A stretch of 10,585 nucleotides of DNA, from contig JAQGNC010000292.1 in assembly GCA_028292065.1 (NCBI GenBank), positions 1 through 10,585 of the forward strand, read 5' to 3'. The translations under genes and the position numbers were made by a program. The notes under the pieces were generated by a model, which was not told the DNA's origin, did not search any database, and was given only the letters and a program-made list of their open reading frames with translations. The stretch's first letter is position 1. Each line of letters opens with the position of its first letter. The DNA comes from Betaproteobacteria bacterium (lineage in GTDB: Bacteria; Pseudomonadota; Gammaproteobacteria; Burkholderiales; SG8-41). Shown one piece after another: positions 7,007-10,585 of the stretch.

Positions 7007-7080
7007 GCGGTATGCGAAACGATGAATGAGCAATGACGCGGTCGCGCCGATGGTCCTTCATTCATCATTTCGCATTCCGC
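7007..7080. repeat. Long inverted repeat filling the pyrB/pyrC' junction
   Basis: The left arm 7007-7028 and right arm 7059-7080 are complementary at 20 of 22 positions; the exceptions are 7011/7076 and 7020/7067. One more A-T pair follows inward, leaving a loop of about 28 bases. Both arms show 7-bp periodicity (left: GCGGTAT, GCGAAAC, GATGAAT, GAGCAAT). The structure spans almost the whole gap between the pyrB stop and the pyrC' start. No T run follows it on the minus strand, so termination is not indicated; RNA processing, stability or partial attenuation are possible. Confidence 0.8.
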
Positions 7081-7088
7081 GTCCATCA

Positions 7089-8048
7089 TCAGTTGCCGCC
7101 CAAGATGCTCATCACCGCCATCCTGATCGCGATGCCGAAAGTCACCTGCGGCAGGATCACCGACTGGGTGCCGTCGGCGACGGTGGAATCGATCTCGACC
7201 CCGCGGTTCATCGGCCCGGGGTGCAGCACGATCGCGTCGGGCTTCGCGAGCTCGAGCTTGTCTTCGGTGAGACCGTAATACTTGAAGAATTCCTGCGCGG
7301 AGGCGAGCAGCGCGCCCTGCATGCGCTCGTTCTGCAGCCTCAGCATCATGACGACGTCGACGTCTTTCAGGCCTTGGCGCATGTCGTGATAGACGTGAAC
7401 GCCGAGGCTTTCGACGTTGCTCGGCAGCAGGGTCTTGGGCGCGATCACGCGGATTTCGGGGCAGCCGAGGATCGTCAGCGCGTGGATGTGCGAGCGCGCG
7501 ACGCGCGAGTGCAGGATGTCGCCGACGATCGCGACTCGCAGGTTGGTGAAGTCCTGCTTGTAGTGGCGGATCGTGAAGACGTCGAGCAGGCCCTGCGTGG
7601 GGTGCGCGTGGCGGCCGTCGCCGGCGTTGATCACGTGAATCTCGGGCGCGACGTGTTTGGCGATGAGATACGGCGCGCCGCTCGCCGCGTGGCGCACGAT
7701 GAACATGTCGGCCTGCATCGCCGCGAGGTTGGCGACGGTGTCGAGCACCGTTTCGCCCTTGGTCGCGGACGAGATGTTGATCGCGAGGTTGATCACGTCG
7801 GCCGAGAGGCGCTTGGCCGCGATCTCGAACGTGGTGCGGGTGCGCGTCGACGGCTCGAAGAAGAGATTGAAGACCGCTTTGCCGCGCAGGAGCGGCACCT
7901 TCTTCACTTCGCGCTGGGTGACGCCGACGAACGATTTCGCGGTGTCGAGGATCTGCCAGAGTATTCCGGCGGGCAGACCTTCCAGGCTCAGCAGGTGATG
8001 CAGCTCGCCGTTCTTGTTGAGCTGCGGATTCGAAGGATCAAGCCACAT
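7089..8048 (-). CDS. pyrB: Aspartate carbamoyltransferase catalytic subunit
   Basis: PyrB joins carbamoyl phosphate and L-aspartate to N-carbamoyl-L-aspartate, the first committed step of pyrimidine synthesis in the cytoplasm. The 319-residue product carries the carbamoyl-phosphate loop STRTRTTFE (67-75), the mobile Lys97 (TKGE), DGRHAHPTQ (144-152) and HPGPMNRG (276-283). All the key residues I can check are present. No PyrI regulatory subunit gene is visible; together with the adjacent PyrC' this points to the class A dodecamer (PyrB6-PyrC'6). The ATG at 8048 is preferred over an in-frame TTG further upstream because homologues begin close to NPQLNKNGEL. It overlaps the last 11 bases of pyrR, so the two are translated from one message. 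Confidence 0.96.
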   Translation of the reverse strand: MWLDPSNPQLNKNGELHHLLSLEGLPAGILWQILDTAKSFVGVTQREVKKVPLLRGKAVFNLFFEPSTRTRTTFEIAAKRLSADVINLAINISSATKGETVLDTVANLAAMQADMFIVRHAASGAPYLIAKHVAPEIHVINAGDGRHAHPTQGLLDVFTIRHYKQDFTNLRVAIVGDILHSRVARSHIHALTILGCPEIRVIAPKTLLPSNVESLGVHVYHDMRQGLKDVDVVMMLRLQNERMQGALLASAQEFFKYYGLTEDKLELAKPDAIVLHPGPMNRGVEIDSTVADGTQSVILPQVTFGIAIRMAVMSILGGN

Positions 8049-8556
8049 CCGGGGCGCTTCTCTTGTACAGCGCAAGGCTCAGCTTGCCGTCATCGTCGCG
8101 TTTGAGCTCGACGCCTTCGGTCTGCGGCAGCTCGAGCGTGCTGGCGATCCACTGCGCGCAGATCGGCAGCTCGCGGTCCCCGCGATCGATCAGTGCGGCA
8201 AGCCGTATGCTTGCCGGGCGGCCGTAATCGAAGAGCTCGTTCATCGCGGCGCGTATGGTGCGTCCGGTGTAGAGCACGTCGTCGACCAGGATCAGCGGCC
8301 GGCCTTCGACTTCGAAAGGGATGTCGGAGCGTTTTACGTCGCGGTGCAGCCCGATCTTGTCGTAGTCGTCGCGGTAGAAAGCGACGTCGAGCGAGCCGAG
8401 TGGAGTCTGGACGCCGAGGGCTGCGTGCAGGCGTTCGGCCAGCCACACGCCGCCGGTATGGATCCCGACGATGCCGGTTTCGGGCCCGACGTCGGGCTTC
8501 ATTTTTTCGATGAGCGCCTGCAGGAGCTGCTCGGCGTCGGGAAGCGGCGTGGCCAC
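8038..8556 (-). CDS. pyrR: PyrR, pyrimidine operon regulator / uracil phosphoribosyltransferase
   Basis: The 172-residue product belongs to the type I phosphoribosyltransferase family. The PRPP-binding motif VDDVLYTGRT is at residues 91-100, and an N-terminal GIVGIHTGGVWLAERL segment (28-43) matches the family. PyrR makes UMP from uracil and PRPP and, in many bacteria, binds pyr mRNA to control attenuation. The GTG at 8556 is chosen since homologues start just before LPDAE; an ATG at 8595 would add 13 residues. Neither has a clear ribosome site. The stop overlaps pyrB. I see no PyrR-type RNA hairpin in the leader, which is largely repeat DNA, so RNA-binding regulation here is unproven. Confidence 0.9.
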   Translation of the reverse strand: MATPLPDAEQLLQALIEKMKPDVGPETGIVGIHTGGVWLAERLHAALGVQTPLGSLDVAFYRDDYDKIGLHRDVKRSDIPFEVEGRPLILVDDVLYTGRTIRAAMNELFDYGRPASIRLAALIDRGDRELPICAQWIASTLELPQTEGVELKRDDDGKLSLALYKRSAPDVA

Positions 8557-8629
8557 GGGGAGTCGGTTTCTGAAGTGGCGGGAAGGGTACCACATCCGAC
8601 AGCGGCTGGCCGTCCTGGCAAGGACACCC

Positions 8630-8796
8630 CGCACGGCACACCGCGGTCTGACCCCGCGAGCGCCCGCAGCCGTCGTCCTGGCGAAGGCCAGGACCCATTT
8701 TGACGTTGAAGGTTTGAAGATGGATCCCGGATCACTTGCGCTGGCGCGCGTCCGGGATGACGGTCGCGAAGTACGCCTCGAGCGCACGGCACACCG
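8630..8796 (+). repeat. 14-bp direct repeat CGCACGGCACACCG
   Basis: The exact 14-mer occurs at 8630-8643 and 8783-8796. In each case it runs into a GGTC-containing palindromic segment (GCGGTCTGACC and GGGGTCAGACG). It therefore marks the edges of a duplicated block of about 153 bp that contains copy B of the 90-bp element. Confidence 0.7.
8672..8761 (-). repeat. 90-bp hairpin element, copy B
   Basis: It begins GTCGTCC and ends GGGATGAC. The first hairpin is GTCCTGGC (8675-8682), loop GAAG, GCCAGGAC (8687-8694). The second is ATCCCGGA (8724-8731) with TCCGGGAT (8751-8758) and a GC-rich inner part. A central spacer of about 25 bases joins them. Orientation is opposite to copy A and the same as copy C. 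Confidence 0.85.
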
Positions 8797-8818
8797 GGGT
8801 CAGACGCCAACGTCAAAA

Positions 8819-8833
8819 CGGGGGTCTGACCCC
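8819..8833. repeat. GGGGTC-T-GACCCC palindrome
   Basis: A perfect 13-bp odd-centred palindrome (8821-8833) preceded by AAAACGG. A partial partner in the opposite sense, GGGGTCAGAC, is at 8797-8806, with GTCAAAACG between, and a third, GCGGTCTGACCCC, is at 8642-8654. Similar GGGGTCAGACCCC motifs are, from memory, common near REP-associated transposase genes; no such gene is in this window. Confidence 0.65.
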
Positions 8834-8891
8834 GCGGGCGCCCGGCAGCCGTCGTCCTGGCGCAGGCCCGGACCCGCGAGCGGCCGCAGCC

Positions 8892-8983
8892 GTCATCCTG
8901 GCGAAGGCCAGGATCCATCTTGACTGTGAGCGGGGCTTCAAATCGATTCCGGATCACCTGCGCTATCCCGGGCCTGGAATGAC
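8892..8983 (-). repeat. 90-bp hairpin element, copy C, overlapping the end of ruvX
   Basis: It begins GTCATCC and ends GGAATGAC. The first hairpin is ATCCTGGC (8895-8902), loop GAAG, GCCAGGAT (8907-8914). The second is more degenerate: ATTCC (8946-8950) pairs with GGAAT (8976-8980) but the rest of that stem is imperfect. Positions 8938-8983 also encode the last 14 residues and the stop codon of ruvX. Confidence 0.85.
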
Positions 8984-9441
8984 GAGCGCTGCGCGGCCGC
9001 GAAATACGAGTCGAGAATCTCGCGGGCGGCCGCGGCGTCGAGCGAGGCTTCGATCTCGTCGCGGCGGGCGCCGCTTTCGCGCAGGCGCGATTCGGCGGCG
9101 ACCGAAGTCAGTCTCTCGTCGACGAGCTCGACGGCGACGCCGAAGCGCCCTTCGAGGCGGTGGGCGAAACGCCGGGCGAGACGGCTCACCTCGTGCTCGG
9201 TGCCGTCGGCGTGCATGGGCAACCCGACGATGAGCCGGACCGGGCGCCACTCGGTGATGAGCTTGCCGATCTCGGCGAAGCGCGTCGCGTTGTCTTCCGC
9301 GTGGATCGTCGTCAGCGGGTGCGCGATGCGCAGCGAAAGATCGCCGACGGCGACCCCGATGCGCTTTTCGCCGAAGTCGAAAGCGAGGAGGGTGGTGTTG
9401 ACTGCGTGAGGCGTGAGGGGTGAGGTGTCGGGAGCGGTCAT
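8938..9441 (-). CDS. ruvX: RuvX/YqgF, RNase H-fold nuclease (pre-16S rRNA processing, Holliday junction resolvase-like)
   Basis: The 167-residue product has the RNase H fold with acidic residues in the expected places: Asp22 in AFDFGEKRIGVA, Glu110 in VDERLTS and Asp135 in LDAAAAREIL. The family is essential in E. coli, where YqgF acts on the 5' end of 16S rRNA; resolvase activity has been proposed for some members. The core fills residues 16-148. Both ends are odd. The first 14 residues (MTAPDTSPLTPHAV) are encoded by or next to heptamer repeats, and residues 154-167 (SFQARDSAGDPESI) by copy C of the 90-bp element. The ATG at 9441 is the nearest in-frame start; an ATG at 9504 would add 21 repeat-encoded residues. 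No ribosome site is seen. It is separated from yqgE by 201 bp of repeats. Confidence 0.92.
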   Translation of the reverse strand: MTAPDTSPLTPHAVNTTLLAFDFGEKRIGVAVGDLSLRIAHPLTTIHAEDNATRFAEIGKLITEWRPVRLIVGLPMHADGTEHEVSRLARRFAHRLEGRFGVAVELVDERLTSVAAESRLRESGARRDEIEASLDAAAAREILDSYFAAAQRSSFQARDSAGDPESI

Positions 9442-9514
9442 GCGCAGTGACTGCGTGAGGAGTGACTGCGTGAGGAGTGAGGAGTGAGGAGTGAGGTGTG
9501 ACATGTGAGGTGCG
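9404..9514 (+). repeat. Heptamer tract at the ruvX start, G-rich on the plus strand
   Basis: Runs of 7-bp units such as GTGAGGA and GCGTGAG cover 9404-9426 and 9446-9514, interrupted by 9427-9441, which holds the ruvX start codon. The longest regular stretch is (GTGAGGA)n at about 9471-9500. The tract reads in the opposite sense to the one at 9540-9638. Confidence 0.8.
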
Positions 9515-9539
9515 TCATTCCCGGTGCCGGAGGTCTTGC

Positions 9540-9638
9540 GCCTCACTCCTCACGCTTCACTCCTCACGCTTTCGCTTCGCGCCTCACTCCTCACGCTTCA
9601 CGCCTCACGCATTCGCTTCACGCCTCACTCCTCACGCA
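9540..9638 (-). repeat. Heptamer tract at the yqgE end, C-rich on the plus strand
   Basis: About 14 units of TCACTCC, TCACGCT, TCACGCC, TCACGCA and shortened TTCGCT forms. It is the inverted counterpart of the tract at 9404-9514; for example 9623-9638 is the exact 16-bp complement of 9467-9482. The 25-bp spacer between the tracts (about 9515-9539) contains CGTCATTCCCGG, like the end of the 90-bp element. The tract ends five bases before the yqgE stop. Confidence 0.8.
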
Positions 9639-9642
9639 TTTA

Positions 9643-10203
9643 TCACGCGTGCCCCGCCACGTCCGAGAGCTTCGCGTAATCGACGCCCAGCAGGCTCATC
9701 GCCGCGGGCAGCCGGGCCTCGGCGGCGAGCGCGAAAATGATTTCAGGCGTCGCCTCGACGGTCAGCCACGCGTTCTGCGCGAGCTCGTGCTCGAGCTGTC
9801 CCGGCGCCCACCCGGCATAGCCCAGCGTCACCAGCATCTGGCGCGGGCCTTCGCCGCGCGCGACCGCCTGCAGGATGTCTTTCGAGGTGGTGAGGCCGAT
9901 CTCCGGCGTCACCGCGAGCGTCGACTGCCACGCGCCGAGCGGGGTGTGCAGGACGAAACCGCGGTCGACCTGCACCGGCCCGCCGAAATGCACCGCCACC
10001 GCTTTGAAATCGCCGATCTCGGGCGTGATGTCGACCTGCTCGAGCAGCGTCTGCAGGTTCATATCGATCGGGCGGTTGATCACCACGCCGAGCGCCCCCT
10101 GGTCGTTGTGCTCGCACACGTAAGTGAGCGACTTCGCGAAATTCGGGTCGGACATCGCGGGCATCGCAATCAGGAAGTGCTGCGTGAGGTTTACTTTCTG
10201 CAT
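9643..10203 (-). CDS. yqgE: YqgE/AlgH family protein (DUF179)
   Basis: The 186-residue product matches the usual size of this family (about 187 in E. coli) and carries its conserved stretches: LIAMPAMSDPNF at residues 11-22, VCEHNDQGALGVVINRP at 29-45, FGGPV at 73-77, and GYAGWAPGQLEHEL at 128-141. It is a cytoplasmic protein whose biochemical function is not settled; in Pseudomonas AlgH has been linked to alginate regulation. It usually sits immediately before ruvX, as here, but with a repeat-filled gap. The ATG at 10203 gives the family N-terminus; no clear ribosome site precedes it. Confidence 0.93.
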   Translation of the reverse strand: MQKVNLTQHFLIAMPAMSDPNFAKSLTYVCEHNDQGALGVVINRPIDMNLQTLLEQVDITPEIGDFKAVAVHFGGPVQVDRGFVLHTPLGAWQSTLAVTPEIGLTTSKDILQAVARGEGPRQMLVTLGYAGWAPGQLEHELAQNAWLTVEATPEIIFALAAEARLPAAMSLLGVDYAKLSDVAGHA

Positions 10204-10229
10204 GCGGGGAATTGTAGCGTCTGTAGCCC

Positions 10230-10278
10230 AGGCGCCTCGCCTGCAGCAAAAAACCTCAGGCTGCAGGCGGGTGCGCCT
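10230..10278. other. Large stem-loop between trkH and yqgE
   Basis: CGCCTGCAGC (10238-10247) and GCTGCAGGCG (10260-10269) form a perfect 10-bp stem with a 12-base loop. AGGCGC (10230-10235) and GCGCCT (10273-10278) extend it by six pairs across a small internal loop of two and three bases. On the minus strand the loop contains six consecutive T, but no T run follows the stem, so it is not a canonical intrinsic terminator. It fills most of the 90-bp gap after trkH and may end or protect that message. Confidence 0.65.
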
Positions 10279-10293
10279 GCGCTGCGCGAACGG

Positions 10294-10585
10294 CTACTTT
10301 CTCCAGAAACCGGGGGTCAGGATCACGAGCACGGTCAGGAGCTCGAGGCGTCCCAAAAGCATCGCGATCGTGCACACCCACGTCTGGAAGTCGTCGAGCA
10401 CCGAGAAATTGGCGGCGGGCCCGATCTCGTGCAGGCCCGGGCCGATGTTGTTGAGCGAAGCGACGCTCGCTGAGAACGCGGTCAGCACGTCGAGCCCGGA
10501 CAGGGTGAGGAGCAGCGTGGTGCTCACCAGGGTGGCGAGCCATGCGAAGAAGAACGCGAGCACCGCGAACACCACCTGGTTGGGC
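10294..10585 (-). CDS. trkH: Trk potassium uptake protein TrkH, C-terminal part
   Basis: The gene enters from the right edge, so only the last 97 or so codons are visible. TrkH is the inner-membrane potassium-translocating subunit that works with the NAD-binding TrkA ring. Visible are a hydrophobic helix (VVFAVLAFFFAWLATLV and onward), the fourth pore loop with its filter-like NNIGPGLHEIGPA segment, a DDFQTWVCTIAMLLGRLE stretch, and a final helix ending TPGFWRK and stop, all typical of the TrkH C-terminus. There is no trace of damage. A large stem-loop lies directly downstream. Confidence 0.93.
   Translation of the reverse strand, partial: PNQVVFAVLAFFFAWLATLVSTTLLLTLSGLDVLTAFSASVASLNNIGPGLHEIGPAANFSVLDDFQTWVCTIAMLLGRLELLTVLVILTPGFWRK

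Larger units (their letters stand above)
8650..8916 (+). repeat. Three copies of a 46- to 48-bp unit, two in tandem
   Basis: Units 8650-8696, 8828-8875 and 8871-8916 each read GACCC(C)GCG.GCG.CCG then CAGCCGTC.TCCTGGCG, ending in a GCCAGGA-type half stem and CC. The second and third units overlap by GACCC, giving a period of 43 bp. The second is the most degenerate (GCAGGCCCGG where the others have GAAGGCCAGG). Each contains one right-arm hairpin of the 90-bp element, so the element appears to have been amplified together with its flank. Confidence 0.75.
8557..8937. other. 381-bp repeat cluster between ruvX and pyrR, no gene
   Basis: No gene is supported. Nearest pyrR is a weak stem (GTCGG 8563-8567 with CCGAC 8596-8600), then a truncated hairpin GTCCT-GGCA-AGGAC (8612-8625). 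From 8630 on the region is built of repeats: direct repeats, GGGGTC palindromes, a 43- to 48-bp unit in three copies, and copies B and C of the 90-bp element. Any leader or promoter of the pyr genes must pass through or lie within this DNA. Confidence 0.7.

Noticed and set aside
5654..7036. Long plus-strand open frame covering pyrC'
   Set aside because: Shadow of the dihydroorotase-like gene, which has family-wide sequence conservation in its own frame.
7029..7088. Small gene in the pyrB/pyrC' gap
   Set aside because: The gap is an inverted repeat with heptamer periodicity; any short frame there follows from the repeat.
8593..8595. Alternative ATG start for pyrR
   Set aside because: It would add 13 residues before the conserved LPDAE start and has no better ribosome site than the GTG at 8554-8556.
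8600..8625. Promoter for pyrR (TTGCCA with a GGATGT-like -10 on the minus strand)
   Set aside because: The -10 match is poor and the TTGCCA is part of a truncated repeat hairpin, so it is not supported.
9404..9638. CRISPR array
   Set aside because: The units are 7 bp with no unique spacers of regular length, and no cas gene is present.

Overview
The window looks like chromosomal DNA from a high-GC betaproteobacterium. Four things point there: a DUF4124 plus glutaredoxin protein, a PyrB of the 'NPQLNKNGEL' type, the gene order yqgE-ruvX-pyrR-pyrB-pyrC', and a TrkH ending in TPGFWRK. The assignment rests on recognised protein families, not on a database search. I see no phage, insertion sequence, CRISPR array or RNA gene. 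The proteins are mostly housekeeping; the unusual content is between the genes.

All genes but one are on the minus strand. From right to left (their direction of transcription) they are: the C-terminal end of trkH (cut by the window edge), yqgE/algH, ruvX, pyrR, pyrB, pyrC' (a non-catalytic dihydroorotase-like partner of PyrB), the M3 oligopeptidase prlC, a periplasmic glutaredoxin-like protein, a radical SAM/SPASM protein of unknown substrate, and exonuclease III (xth) at the left edge. The only plus-strand gene is a small secreted protein or lipoprotein of unknown function (916-1320). It is divergent from xth and convergent with the radical SAM gene, with which it shares a CTAG that supplies both stop codons.

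The pyr block works on pyrimidine synthesis. PyrB condenses carbamoyl phosphate with aspartate, PyrC' probably serves as its structural partner, and PyrR is a uracil phosphoribosyltransferase-like regulator. pyrR and pyrB overlap. The neighbouring junctions yqgE/ruvX, ruvX/pyrR and pyrB/pyrC' are spread apart by repetitive DNA.

Three repeat classes fill these junctions. (1) A roughly 90-bp element with GTCATYC/GRATGAC ends and two hairpin arms occurs as three full copies (5555-5642, 8672-8761, 8892-8983) plus fragments; base changes in its stems compensate each other. (2) Degenerate heptamer tracts (consensus near TGARSRR on the plus strand) lie just upstream of four start codons; at pyrB/pyrC' and yqgE/ruvX an opposite-facing tract makes a large inverted repeat. 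(3) Short palindromes: GGGGTC-T-GACCCC, a C/G-rich hairpin at 3212-3232, and a large stem-loop between yqgE and trkH. ruvX is affected at both ends: heptamers overlap its first codons, and copy C of the 90-bp element encodes its last 14 residues and supplies its stop. No intrinsic terminator with a clear U tract was found.
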